Shown here: piece by piece, positions 1-8,827 of the stretch | Layout: every line of letters starts with the position of its first letter | Numbering within the stretch: position 1 is the stretch's first letter | DNA from: Nostoc foliaceum FACHB-393 | GTDB lineage: Bacteria > Cyanobacteriota > Cyanobacteriia > Cyanobacteriales > Nostocaceae | Assembly: GCF_014698505.1 (NCBI RefSeq) | Contig: NZ_JACJTD010000005.1 | Location: forward strand, 1 to 64,000 | Length of the DNA: 64,000 nucleotides | Reading direction: 5' to 3' | The notes under the pieces: generated by a model | Told to the model about the DNA's origin: nothing | Databases searched by the model: none | Seen by the model: only the letters and a program-made list of their open reading frames with translations | Position numbers and translations under genes: made by a program

Positions 1-449
1 GCGTGGCTTTGAGGACGAGGTACTTTTAGTTTTGCTTTTAATCGATATCGAACCCAGGCATAAACCGTTGCATACTCTATGTCTTGTCCATGTTCTTCTT
101 TTAACCATTCGACTATTGCACCGTAACTACTAAACCCTTTTCCTGTTTCTAGTTCTTGCTTGAGAGCAGCAAGTGCTTCATCCTGAATTTTTCGTCTTGC
201 TCCTGGTGCTTTCTTAATTTCTAACAAGCCAGACAGTCCACTGGTTCTATACTTCTGCAACCATCTTGTTACTGTTGAAGTATCTCTGGCCAAACGTTTT
301 CCAATTTCTTGCTGTTGGTTGAGTTGACCACTCTTGAGCCACCACAACATTTGTAATTTTTCTTTCTGGATTCCTGAAGATACTGTTTGTAGGCGTTGTT
401 TTAGTTCCTCTTCGCTTTCAGCGATTTCAATCTTAAATGGGCGGCTCAT
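1..449 (-). CDS. IS630-family transposase, N-terminal part (runs off the left edge)
   Basis: On the minus strand an ATG at 447-449 opens a frame that stays open for 149 codons to the window edge. It begins MSRPFKIEIAESEEEL and contains a helix-turn-helix region near residues 40-80 (RLARDTSTVTRWLQKYR), followed by a second winged-helix-like part with GKGFSSYGAIVEWLKEEHG and TVYAWVRYRL. This is the usual DNA-binding N-terminus of cyanobacterial IS630 transposases. The DDE catalytic domain would lie left of base 1 and is not visible, so it is unknown whether the transposase is intact or uses a frameshift. Confidence 0.75.
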   Translation of the reverse strand, partial: MSRPFKIEIAESEEELKQRLQTVSSGIQKEKLQMLWWLKSGQLNQQQEIGKRLARDTSTVTRWLQKYRTSGLSGLLEIKKAPGARRKIQDEALAALKQELETGKGFSSYGAIVEWLKEEHGQDIEYATVYAWVRYRLKAKLKVPRPQSH

Positions 450-511
450 GGGTATATCAACTTACCGACTTTGCTTCTACCTATTATATGCATCTTCATC
501 TTAAATTGGTA
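1..511 (-). mobile_element. IS630-type insertion sequence, one end only
   Basis: The transposase gene below and about 60 bp of outer sequence form one end of an insertion sequence whose remainder lies beyond the left edge. The element appears to stop at the TA dinucleotide at 510-511, because from there the sequence continues as the 3' part of cysC; a TA target is what IS630/Tc1-type elements use. The other terminal repeat is outside the window, so the exact ends and the inverted repeats cannot be confirmed. The assignment rests on the transposase helix-turn-helix region and the clean break in cysC. Confidence 0.7.
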
Positions 512-705
512 TAAAAGGGTTATATAAAAAAGCAAGAGCCGAGAAGATTAAGCATTTCACTGGTCTCGATGATCCTTATGAAATCCCACTCTGTGCTGAA
601 GTCGAATGCAAAACTAATGAAGAAAGCGTTGCTGAAAGTGCAACTAAGGTTTTAGAAAAGCTGGGAAAGTTGGGTTATATAGTTGCTAGATTGAATGATT
701 TATGA
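511..705 (+). pseudogene. cysC: 3' fragment of adenylylsulfate (APS) kinase, cut by the insertion sequence
   Basis: An open frame without its own start runs from 511 to the TGA at 703-705, about 64 codons. It reads KGLYKKARAEKIKHFTG, then LDDPYEIPL and AEVEC, matching the C-terminal third of APS kinases (the KGLY-KAR, FTGxDDPYE and PLxxEV signatures). APS kinase phosphorylates APS to PAPS in sulfate assimilation. The P-loop half is missing and must lie beyond the insertion sequence. If the TA at 510-511 is the target duplication, the broken codon was xTA, most simply GTA (Val), giving VKGLY as in intact enzymes. Whether the 5' half survives left of the element cannot be seen. Confidence 0.75.
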
Positions 706-736
706 GTTAAAGAAAGTTTTTAACTCATAAATTTCA

Positions 737-2737
737 CTACGATGCCAATAATTGCCGAATTAACCTGGCTACAGCTTTTTGTGTGAAGCGGGTGGCAATT
801 TGTTGACCCAAACGTTGTACATCTGAATTTACCAATAACTGGGAAATTTGGGGCGCAAGTTGCACTGGGTCAAAGCCTCGTGTTTCTCGGAGAATACCTA
901 ATATACGTTTGATATGCTCTAAGGTTTGTTGTTGCTCTACTGTCGCCGCCGGAGTTTCATTAACTGCTGTTAACCCAACGCGTTCCCGCAGCAAATAGGT
1001 GAAGTTATGCAAAACATTTTTACCTAAAGCATCGAGTCCGTTAACAGATTCATCTACTAGCTTGTCACGAATAAAAGCACCGCGTTCGGATGACAGAAAT
1101 TCTATCCCCTGATTCAGCACTAAATTGAAGTCGTAGTCTTGACTATTACGCGCATTCTTTAACAAGTTTTCTAAGCGGTTCCAGCGAAATCTGCCATCTT
1201 TAAAGAGCAAATCTTGTAATGATGCTCTTAATTGCGGTGCTGGGTCTGTTAACAGGCGTTTGGAAACGTAGGGATAAGCTTCGCTGAGAACTTTAAAGTT
1301 GGGATCTATATATATTGCAATACCTTCGAGCGTCACTAGGGAGCGAATAATTAAGGCGTAATATGGGGGTACACGAAAAGGATACTCATACATCAAAGCC
1401 GATAGTTCATCAGTAATGCTTTTAATGTTAAGTTCGGCAACACTGGCTCCTTGGGCATCAGCAAAGACTCTGGCAAAAGCTGGGATAATTGGTGTTAAAT
1501 CAGTTTCTGGTGATAAGAAATCTAACTTAACGTAGTCTTTTGCTAAACCTTCAAAGTCGCGATTAACGACGTGGACGATCGCTTCAATCAATCCATAACG
1601 CTGAGGTGGCTTAATCTCGCTCATCATGCCAAAGTCAAGATAAGCTAATTTGCCATCGGTTGTTGCTAACAAATTACCAGGGTGGGGATCTGCATGAAAA
1701 AATCCATGTTCTAGCAATTGGCGCAGAGAACACTGCACCCCCACTTCAATTAGATAACGAGCATCTATACCTTGGGCGCTAATTTCTTCGGTCTGGGTCA
1801 ATTTAGTGCCGTTAATCCACTCCATCGTCAAGACGCGGCGATTGGTGTATTCCCAGTAAATTTTCGGTACATATACGTCTTTTATGTGACCGTATAACTC
1901 GAAAAATCGCTCGGCATTTTCGCCTTCATGGATGTAATCCATCTCTTCAAAAATGCGATCGCCTAATTCATCGAGAATACCAACTAAGTCACTTCTTACC
2001 CGTTTGACCTTTTTCTGCACCCAAGCAGCGAGGTTACGCAAAATATACAAATCAATGGTGATCCGCTCTCGTAAGTCGGGGCGTTGGACTTTAACAGCGA
2101 CTTCTTCACCAGTTTTTAGCTTACCTTTATAGACTTGCCCCAAGGAAGCCGCAGCAATTGGCTGGGCCGAGAGTTCGGCGTAAACCTCTTCTGGAGGTGC
2201 GCCTAGTTCTTCTTTGATAAACTGGTAAGCAAGTTCGTTGGGAAAAGGCGGTAATTGGTCTTGTAGCTTAGTTAATTCTTCTAGGTATACGGGAGGAACT
2301 AGATCCGGTCTGGTGGACAAAGCTTGTCCAATTTTGATGTAAGCAGGCCCCAACTGGGTAAGCAATACTCGTAGCTGAGTGGCTCGGCGGCGGTCATTTT
2401 TGACGACGATTCCCCGTTTACTATCCGACCACAACCCAAAAGCAAAGGATAGAGTCGGCCCCAACACGGCGAAAATCCGCCGTACAACTTGCAGTTTTCT
2501 GTTTTGGTAATGGGCCGCTATGCTCACCGGATCGTAAAGCGTCTCAGGTTCGGCTGTTGGCCTCACCTGTTGGGCGGCTAAGAGTCTTGGCGAGCGCACA
2601 ACTAAGCTTGGTGTACCATCTTCTGGCAGTACATCAATAACGTCCAGTTCGCCTCGGCTATTTGTGCCGTTGCGATTGTCCTCCTGAATTGGTCGGGAAC
2701 TAGGGGGAAGTGTCTTAACAATCATGAAGAAGGCCAC
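737..2737 (-). CDS. ABC1/UbiB-family atypical protein kinase
   Basis: This 666-residue protein has all ABC1K signatures: KIGQ (about 135-138), AAASLGQV (195-202) replacing the normal glycine loop, the VAVK lysine (K216), HADPHPGNLL (348-357) and LDFG (367-370), the metal-binding Asp region. Members of this family act in prenylquinone (plastoquinone, tocopherol) metabolism and membrane lipid homeostasis; which quinone this one serves cannot be told. The C-terminal 150 residues are the variable cyanobacterial extension. A second Met at 2725 (MIVKTLPP) is an equally possible start, giving 662 residues. The gene stands alone, divergent from recN. Confidence 0.93.
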   Translation of the reverse strand: MAFFMIVKTLPPSSRPIQEDNRNGTNSRGELDVIDVLPEDGTPSLVVRSPRLLAAQQVRPTAEPETLYDPVSIAAHYQNRKLQVVRRIFAVLGPTLSFAFGLWSDSKRGIVVKNDRRRATQLRVLLTQLGPAYIKIGQALSTRPDLVPPVYLEELTKLQDQLPPFPNELAYQFIKEELGAPPEEVYAELSAQPIAAASLGQVYKGKLKTGEEVAVKVQRPDLRERITIDLYILRNLAAWVQKKVKRVRSDLVGILDELGDRIFEEMDYIHEGENAERFFELYGHIKDVYVPKIYWEYTNRRVLTMEWINGTKLTQTEEISAQGIDARYLIEVGVQCSLRQLLEHGFFHADPHPGNLLATTDGKLAYLDFGMMSEIKPPQRYGLIEAIVHVVNRDFEGLAKDYVKLDFLSPETDLTPIIPAFARVFADAQGASVAELNIKSITDELSALMYEYPFRVPPYYALIIRSLVTLEGIAIYIDPNFKVLSEAYPYVSKRLLTDPAPQLRASLQDLLFKDGRFRWNRLENLLKNARNSQDYDFNLVLNQGIEFLSSERGAFIRDKLVDESVNGLDALGKNVLHNFTYLLRERVGLTAVNETPAATVEQQQTLEHIKRILGILRETRGFDPVQLAPQISQLLVNSDVQRLGQQIATRFTQKAVARLIRQLLAS

Positions 2738-2984
2738 CAGTCAGAACGATCACATTAAGTATTGTAACAATATGTTGAAGGATTGAGCATGGGCCATTAA
2801 GTATTGGGCATTAGGATTAAAAAAATATTTTCCACTACCCAGCCGCCAGTACCCAGTGGTTTGTTACACTTAAACGGGCATACTAGTTCAATAGTAGTAG
2901 GTATTGCTAGTTGCTGAAAGATCATACTTATTGTCTTGTAAGTTAGAAGTGTCCGGCATCTGCCCTCATGGAGAATTTGGCTTG

Positions 2985-4733
2985 ATGTTGCTTTGCCTAC
3001 GAATTGAAAACTTTGCCCTAATTGACCAACTGGAATTGGAATTTGGCGCGGGACTAAATGTACTGACAGGTGAAACCGGCGCTGGAAAATCGATTATCTT
3101 GGATGCCATTGATGCGGCTTTGGGCGGTAAAGTCTCTAGTCGAGTCATTCGCACGGGAACAACTAGGGCGATGGTAGAAGCTACTTTCACCTCAAACGCC
3201 CCACTAACGGCTTGGTTGACCGAACAAGAAATAGATTTGCTTGATGAAAATTCTGTAGTGATTAGCCGAGAAATCACAGCCACTGCTAGTAATATTCGTA
3301 GTCGATCGCGGGTGAATGGCGTGTTGGTAAATCGGCAGATTATGGGAGGAATGCGCGATCGCTTGGTGGAAATCACAGCCCAAGGTCAAACGGTACAAGT
3401 CGGACAATCTGCCCAAGTCCGCGACTGGTTAGATTTATATGGCGGTGACTCTCTGATGCAGCAGCGTCATAAGGTGGCTACTAGCTTCAGTGCTTACCAA
3501 CAGGCGCATCTAGCACTAGAAAAACGCCGGACATCAGAACGGGAACGGTTGCAACAACTTGACTTACTTACTTATCAAGTTCAAGAACTGGGAGCAGCCA
3601 ATCTCAGCGAACCTAATGAATTGGAACAGTTGGGACAAGAACGGGAACGCCTAAATCATGTCGTCGATTTGCAACAAATGAGTTACAAAGTTTATCAGGC
3701 TTTGTATCAAAACGATAATGAAACTCCCGCCGCCGCAGATTTATTGGGAGACAGTGAAATTACATTAAATGACATGGTGGAATATGATACCCAACTGCAA
3801 CCCCTATTAGAATTGGTGCGGGATGCGCAAGCTGCGGTAATGGAAGTGGGAAGGCAGATTAATGCATATGGGGATGGATTGGAAGCCGATCCGCACCGAT
3901 TGGAAGAGGTTGAAGAACGCATTCGGGAATTAAAGCAAATTTGCCGTAAGTATGGGCCGACACTTACAGAAGCGATCGCTTATTACCAACGTATTCAAGG
4001 GGAATTAGCCCAACTTAACGACAGCGAACAATCGATCGAAAAGTTAGAACAGCAAGAAAAGGTGTGTTTTGAAAAACTCACCCAAGCAAGCAATCAGTTA
4101 ACTCAACTGCGGAGTAAGGCGGCTGCTAATTTAGAATCACGTTTGATAGCTGAACTCAAGCCCCTAGCGATGGAAAAGGTGAAGTTTCAGGTTGAGATAG
4201 TGCCTGCTTCCCCAACTGCTATGGGAGCAGATAAAATTACCTTTATGTTTAGTCCCAACCCCGGAGAACCACTGCAACCTTTAACGGAAATCGCCTCTGG
4301 CGGGGAAATGAGCCGCTTTTTACTAGCGCTGAAAACTTGCTTTTCTCAGGTTGATGTGGCTGGGACAATGGTATTTGATGAAATTGATGTCGGCGTTTCG
4401 GGAAGAGTCGCCCAAGCGATCGCGGAAAAATTACACCAGCTAAGTCAACGTAACCAAGTATTATGTGTTACCCACCAGCCTTTAGTTGCGGCAATGGCTG
4501 ATCGCCATTTCCGCGTAGATAAGCAAACTATCAATCAAGGCAAAGGTAAAAAAACCAACAATGGCAACGCCGAACAGCGTACCGTTGTCAGAGTTACTAC
4601 CTTAGATAATTTAACCACTCGTCGGGAAGAACTAGCGCAGTTAGCTGGTGGTAAATCTGCAAGTGACGCGATCGCTTTTGCAGAATCTCTGTTATTGCAA
4701 GCTGCTAACCACCGCCGTGGGGAGCATACTTAG
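2985..4733 (+). CDS. recN: DNA repair protein RecN
   Basis: RecN is an SMC-like ATPase that works in double-strand-break repair by recombination. The protein shows Walker A GETGAGKS at residues 29-36, long coiled-coil arms in the middle (about 150-370), and the C-terminal ABC signature ASGGEMSRFLLALK followed by Walker B MVFDEIDVGVSG and the H-loop region CVTHQP. The frame is open from 2904, but MLLCLRIENFALID at 2985 is the conserved family start and has a GGAG 12-16 bases upstream; this gives 582 residues, normal for the family. It is divergent from the ABC1 kinase gene, with about 250 bp between the two starts. Confidence 0.95.
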   Translation: MLLCLRIENFALIDQLELEFGAGLNVLTGETGAGKSIILDAIDAALGGKVSSRVIRTGTTRAMVEATFTSNAPLTAWLTEQEIDLLDENSVVISREITATASNIRSRSRVNGVLVNRQIMGGMRDRLVEITAQGQTVQVGQSAQVRDWLDLYGGDSLMQQRHKVATSFSAYQQAHLALEKRRTSERERLQQLDLLTYQVQELGAANLSEPNELEQLGQERERLNHVVDLQQMSYKVYQALYQNDNETPAAADLLGDSEITLNDMVEYDTQLQPLLELVRDAQAAVMEVGRQINAYGDGLEADPHRLEEVEERIRELKQICRKYGPTLTEAIAYYQRIQGELAQLNDSEQSIEKLEQQEKVCFEKLTQASNQLTQLRSKAAANLESRLIAELKPLAMEKVKFQVEIVPASPTAMGADKITFMFSPNPGEPLQPLTEIASGGEMSRFLLALKTCFSQVDVAGTMVFDEIDVGVSGRVAQAIAEKLHQLSQRNQVLCVTHQPLVAAMADRHFRVDKQTINQGKGKKTNNGNAEQRTVVRVTTLDNLTTRREELAQLAGGKSASDAIAFAESLLLQAANHRRGEHT

Positions 4734-4750
4734 GAATGTGGATTAAATAA

Positions 4751-4918
4751 GATCCAGATGAAGCAGAAGCAGACAGTGCATTTTTGCAGTTGTCTCAAGT
4801 TACTTCTTCTGAAAGAGCAAGTCAGTGTTATGCAGGATTACTACAAGTCATTGAGTCTTTATTGCAAATGCCAAGGCAATTTTCTCTAGCTAGAGAAAAC
4901 GATTATTTTAGCCAATAA
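4751..4918 (+). pseudogene. possible short gene remnant, unknown family
   Basis: A frame of 55 codons with no start codon follows recN by 17 bases. It reads DPDEAEADSAFLQLSQ, then SERASQCYAGLLQVIESLLQ and ends in a TAA at 4916-4918. The composition looks protein-like (amphipathic, no low complexity), but there is no ATG or ribosome site, so if real it is the tail of a decayed gene. I do not recognise it. Confidence 0.25.
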
Positions 4919-4956
4919 ATTCGCAAGATACTTTACGGTAGAGGGCACAACTCCAA

Positions 4957-4984
4957 GAATTAGGAATTACGAATTACGAATTAA
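4957..4984. repeat. heptanucleotide (GAATTAC) tandem repeat
   Basis: Head-to-tail copies of the 7-mer GAATTAC, the kind of short tandemly repeated sequence known from heterocystous cyanobacteria. It overlaps the 3' end of the methyltransferase gene and provides that gene's last residues and its TAA stop. Related arrays lie at about 9640-9672, 21882-21912 and 34333-34376. Confidence 0.85.
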
Positions 4985-5671
4985 ATTAACATCTCTGGTT
5001 ATCTTCAACATTTTATTTCCACCAGGCTGTAGTTCGTATTCAACCTTTTCAATATCTACTTTATAACCTTTTGAAGTGTAATATTTAACTATTTCATCTA
5101 AATGTTGTGAATGTTTCCACATTAAAGTTATGAGGGGAAATATTCGGACTTCTTTAGCAATACGCAGCATCTCACCTACAGAATCTAGGTGAAAATTGTA
5201 ATCGAGATGGTCTGAATATAAAAACAATAAATGTGAACAAAGCGCTATATCAAATTCTTGATTTTTAAATGCCAATTTTGGCAATTCCCCGGCTCTGTAT
5301 CTGTTGGTGTTTATGCCAGTTTCATAATCAGACAGAAATTCTTGAATAACTTTCACTCGATTGTTTCGCAAATCCTCTGGAGATTTATGATAGCTCCATA
5401 CCCAATCATTTGATGTAGCCTTGACTTGGTTAATGATGTTATCTACAACTTCATTAAATCTTTGCAATATTTCATCACCGGAAAATTGGTAGAGTGGATC
5501 AACAGAAACTACATTTTTACCCTGACGTGTCATTTCCGCATTAAAGCTTGCCGGGCCATCCCCAATCCCAATAATTCTTTTATTTAAATCTGCATTTGTT
5601 AAATTGAATATTTTTATATATTCATCCATTGACCTCCCAAAAGGAACTACTTGATCTAAAACCATTGCCAT
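4967..5671 (-). CDS. class I SAM-dependent methyltransferase-like protein
   Basis: The 234-residue protein begins MAMVLDQVVPFGRSMDEY and carries a Rossmann-type SAM motif I, IIGIGDGPASFNAEM (about 34-48), followed by motif II VVSVDPLYQFS ending in the acidic residue expected to hold the ribose. Later IALCSHLLFLYSDHL fits motif IV/V of this fold. The substrate is unknown; similar stand-alone proteins are scattered in cyanobacteria. MVLDQVVPF at the third codon is an alternative start. The last five residues (LIRNS) and the stop come from the heptanucleotide repeat, so the native C-terminus was probably different. No clear operon partner. Confidence 0.75.
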   Translation of the reverse strand: MAMVLDQVVPFGRSMDEYIKIFNLTNADLNKRIIGIGDGPASFNAEMTRQGKNVVSVDPLYQFSGDEILQRFNEVVDNIINQVKATSNDWVWSYHKSPEDLRNNRVKVIQEFLSDYETGINTNRYRAGELPKLAFKNQEFDIALCSHLLFLYSDHLDYNFHLDSVGEMLRIAKEVRIFPLITLMWKHSQHLDEIVKYYTSKGYKVDIEKVEYELQPGGNKMLKITRDVNLIRNS

Positions 5672-5744
5672 AGAATTTACCTCATCAATAGACTGATTAC
5701 ACAGAATAATAGCAAACTAAAAATACTTTATTGCTAGACGGCAA

Positions 5745-7805
5745 TCATTCAAATGAATCTGATAACACCACATCTTTACGCAATTTGAGATTTTGAATAC
5801 GAGTATCTTCGGTGGGTGGCACATCCCCTTGAGCAAATGGAATTTGCTTAAAGTTAGCAGCCAGATATTCTGCTAATGCATCTTGCTCTGAACCATCAGC
5901 AGCAAAGGTGGCTAAACCTGTGCGTTTGCTCTTATCAGCATCTTTTGATGTCAAATCAACCCCTTCTCTTTTGGGAAAAGGATAGCCATCACCACCAGTT
6001 GCGAGGAAGTTGAGGGTAACAGTGCGGAAGACCCGATTAGGGTCACCCACTAACTCTGCATTTTTAACCACGACATCAATAATTTTGCCTTTCCCATCTT
6101 TGATAGCAAGGGATTTGACACGCTTACCTGCTGGCAAGTCCGGGTCAAAGCTAAAGGTTAATCCCGCTACTTGGGGAAAACTACCAGGGGTAGCACCGGG
6201 CGCTATGCCTGCTACACTGTGTTCAATGACTGCTAGTAGTTCTGTTGCACTCAGAGTAAGTAAAGTCAAGCCATTGTTGAATCGTAGCGCATTGGTGATA
6301 TCAAGTTGGGAAATTTCTTTTGCTTTCTTACCTGCCACAGGATTTGCTTGAGGTGGCAGTTTGATAACATCCTGTGAGCGAGTCGAACCTGCGGGAAAGG
6401 TATAGATACCAATATTGTCACGGATGCCACCACCATTTTTGATCGAAATGACAGTTTTCGGATCATATCGCTTGGCGATCGCTAAATTAGCTTCGGCTGT
6501 CAAATTCCCTAAATTAGTTTCTTGTGTGCGGACATCATCCCGCCAGCCGTTGAGGAAAACGTTGGTTTTCCCGAAAATCTGACCATCTTGGGCAATAATC
6601 ACTTTTTTTAGTGCCTCTGTAATGGCGACAATTTTGGGGTCGGGTTTCCCGCCTACAGTTGCTACTCCTTGGAAATCAGTAGCATAAGCACCGCTAATTT
6701 TGGGGTCAATACTAAACGGAATAATCACTCCATTGGCATCAAAGTTAACTACTAGACGACCAACATAGCGATAGTTACCATCAGTATTAACTACGGCTAT
6801 CGGATTACCATCTGCTGCTTTTTTGAGGATTGGATAAGTTCCAGCAGATTTATCACCCACTCGGAGACGGTCTGTTTTATCGGCTAGTAAGGTATTGGAA
6901 CCACCAGCAACAATAATATCTACTCCCTTGAGTAATTCTGCTAGCTTTTGCTCAATCGCAATTTGCTGCATATGCGCCAACAGAATAACTTTATTAATCT
7001 CTGGGTTTTTTGTCAGCAGTTTATCAACAGAAGTTTGAATTTCAGCAGCTAAGGCGGCGATGTCTGCGGCATCACGGTGATTAAATTCTTTAGGCAACAC
7101 AGTTACACCACCGGGAGAGGAAATAGTCCGCAGTGTGGGAGTTGTCGCCCCAACTACAGCAATTTTTTCACCATTGAGAGTAATAATGGTGCTACGGGCA
7201 ATCTTATTAGGAATTTTACTTGCCTCTTGACCATCAGTAGTAACTAATTTTGCTAGGTCTTTATCAGTGCTGAAGTCTAGATTCGTGCTGAGATAGGGGA
7301 ATTTTGTGCCTGGGTAATCTTCTTTAGGTCGGATTAAGTCAGCAACAAAACCCGTTCCTAAGTCAAATTCGTGATTGCCAAATGCGATCGCACCAAATCC
7401 AAGAGCATTTAAAATTAAGATATCTCCTCTTCCCTGTCCACCAAAAGCTGTGTCACTGGCAAATAAGAAGGGACTAGGAATATAAGCATCCCCAGATGAA
7501 AGGATTAAGGTATTAGGATAATCAGGCTTCCTGTCACAATTTGCATCCTGATTTTTGAGTGCATTCAACACCGCAGAAAAGTTTGGTACATCCTTCAGCG
7601 CAGGAACACCCGCTTCTTGGTCAGAAGTATGTAATAGTTGCAGTGTGAATCCTGGCTTGGGTGCTGTTTTGACTTGTGCTACACCAACACTAGTTCCTAG
7701 AAATAAAAAGCTGCCAAATCTAATTAGCAAACTTAACTGCTTAGGACTAAAATCTAAAGTATTAAATTTACTTAAAATTTTATTTCTTGAATCTAGAAAA
7801 CGCAT
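5745..7805 (-). CDS. exported 5'-nucleotidase/UshA-type metallophosphoesterase
   Basis: The 686-residue protein has an N-terminal hydrophobic stretch (about 24-43, ending GVAQV) that looks like a signal peptide or anchor. The calcineurin-like domain follows: LLHTSDQEAG (57-66), LSSGDAYIP, GNHEFDLG (143-150) and LLAHMQQ. The C-terminal half is the 5'-nucleotidase substrate domain, with ISIKNGGGIRDNI and a terminal NFLATGGDGYPF. Such enzymes release phosphate from nucleotides or related esters outside the membrane. In the first motif the usual D-x-H metal pair reads D-Q-E, so a glutamate stands where the histidine normally is. The gene is single and about 310 bp from the divergent ABC genes. 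Confidence 0.88.
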   Translation of the reverse strand: MRFLDSRNKILSKFNTLDFSPKQLSLLIRFGSFLFLGTSVGVAQVKTAPKPGFTLQLLHTSDQEAGVPALKDVPNFSAVLNALKNQDANCDRKPDYPNTLILSSGDAYIPSPFLFASDTAFGGQGRGDILILNALGFGAIAFGNHEFDLGTGFVADLIRPKEDYPGTKFPYLSTNLDFSTDKDLAKLVTTDGQEASKIPNKIARSTIITLNGEKIAVVGATTPTLRTISSPGGVTVLPKEFNHRDAADIAALAAEIQTSVDKLLTKNPEINKVILLAHMQQIAIEQKLAELLKGVDIIVAGGSNTLLADKTDRLRVGDKSAGTYPILKKAADGNPIAVVNTDGNYRYVGRLVVNFDANGVIIPFSIDPKISGAYATDFQGVATVGGKPDPKIVAITEALKKVIIAQDGQIFGKTNVFLNGWRDDVRTQETNLGNLTAEANLAIAKRYDPKTVISIKNGGGIRDNIGIYTFPAGSTRSQDVIKLPPQANPVAGKKAKEISQLDITNALRFNNGLTLLTLSATELLAVIEHSVAGIAPGATPGSFPQVAGLTFSFDPDLPAGKRVKSLAIKDGKGKIIDVVVKNAELVGDPNRVFRTVTLNFLATGGDGYPFPKREGVDLTSKDADKSKRTGLATFAADGSEQDALAEYLAANFKQIPFAQGDVPPTEDTRIQNLKLRKDVVLSDSFE

Positions 7806-8116
7806 AATAACTTTTAGACTTGATTGGGAGTAAATAATTTTATAGTTTGCTTTTAGCTTAGACTATAGTATTGAACCACAATTTAACCATCCGGTGTGAG
7901 TCGATGCACATAATTGCGGGTAAACATTTTTTCAATATTACGAATTTGCGGTGAAATCTAAAAAGTAATCCCATCGTCCCATAAAGTTTTAGCATCAGGT
8001 TTCGCGTTTCATAAAAATGGATAACATTGAGCTAAATAAATGTTTTAAAAATAACCAAAAAATGAAATACTGGTGTTTGATGCTTCAACTTCAAGCTGAT
8101 AAACAAGCAGATAGTT
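7806..8116. other. intergenic region between divergent phosphoesterase and ABC genes
   Basis: 311 bp of AT-rich sequence that must hold the promoters of the minus-strand phosphoesterase gene and the plus-strand fetA. I see no gene, no strong hairpin and no clear Pho-box repeat. Confidence 0.5.
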
Positions 8117-8827
8117 ATGAAAAATAAATTGGATGAGAGCCATAAGAATATAAAAACACCAGCTTTTGATAGCCCAATTTTGTCAGTAAAAAATTTAGGG
8201 CGGCAAATCCAAAATCGTTGGTTGTGGCAAGATTTAAATTTTGAATTATATTCAGGTGAACGAGTTGCAGTTTTAGGTGTTTCGGGTTCGGGTAAAAGCT
8301 TGCTGCTGCGTGTATTAGCTGGTCTTGATACGGCACAATCTGGGCAAATTATTTTTGGGGGAAAATCAATCAATTCCCACTTTCTACCCCATTACCGTTC
8401 TCAAATTATTTACTTGCATCAACGACCAGCCCTTTGGGAAGGAACTGTCGAAGAAAACCTAAAGCAAGTGTATCGTTTGACAACTCACCGCCATAAAGTT
8501 TATAACCGTCAACTAATTCTAGAATATTTGCATCTTCTGCATCGAGATGCTGATTTTTTGCAGCGTCCAGTTAGTGCTATTTCTGGCGGTGAAGGTCAAA
8601 TTGTAGCCTTTTTACGAGCCTTGCAACTGTCGCCAAGAGTACTGCTACTTGATGAACCCACTGCTTCATTAGATGGGTCAACTGCCAATAGTTTAGAAGC
8701 TTTGATTGCAGCTTGGCTTCATGATGACCCAGAACGAGCATATCTTTGGACAAGTCATGACCCTCATCAGTTGCAGAGATTAACAACCCGCCAAATTACT
8801 TTAAATGGGAGAAATAATGGTAACTAA
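8117..8827 (+). CDS. fetA: ABC transporter ATP-binding protein, FetA (YbbL) type
   Basis: A 236-residue ABC ATPase: Walker A GVSGSGKS (54-61), Q-loop in IIYLHQRPALWEG, signature ISGGEGQ (a variant of LSGGQ), Walker B VLLLDEPTASLD and the H-loop WTSHDPHQ. It pairs with the following permease gene, which its reading frame overlaps by 11 bases. In Escherichia coli the FetA-FetB pair exports iron and protects against oxidative stress; the same role here is inferred from the pairing and not shown by the sequence itself. The ATG at 8117 lacks a strong ribosome site, and another in-frame start is possible slightly downstream. Confidence 0.88.
   Translation: MKNKLDESHKNIKTPAFDSPILSVKNLGRQIQNRWLWQDLNFELYSGERVAVLGVSGSGKSLLLRVLAGLDTAQSGQIIFGGKSINSHFLPHYRSQIIYLHQRPALWEGTVEENLKQVYRLTTHRHKVYNRQLILEYLHLLHRDADFLQRPVSAISGGEGQIVAFLRALQLSPRVLLLDEPTASLDGSTANSLEALIAAWLHDDPERAYLWTSHDPHQLQRLTTRQITLNGRNNGN

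Noticed and set aside
2904..2984. RecN start at 2904
   Set aside because: The extra 27 residues do not match the family; MLLCLRIENF at 2985 is the conserved start and has a GGAG upstream.
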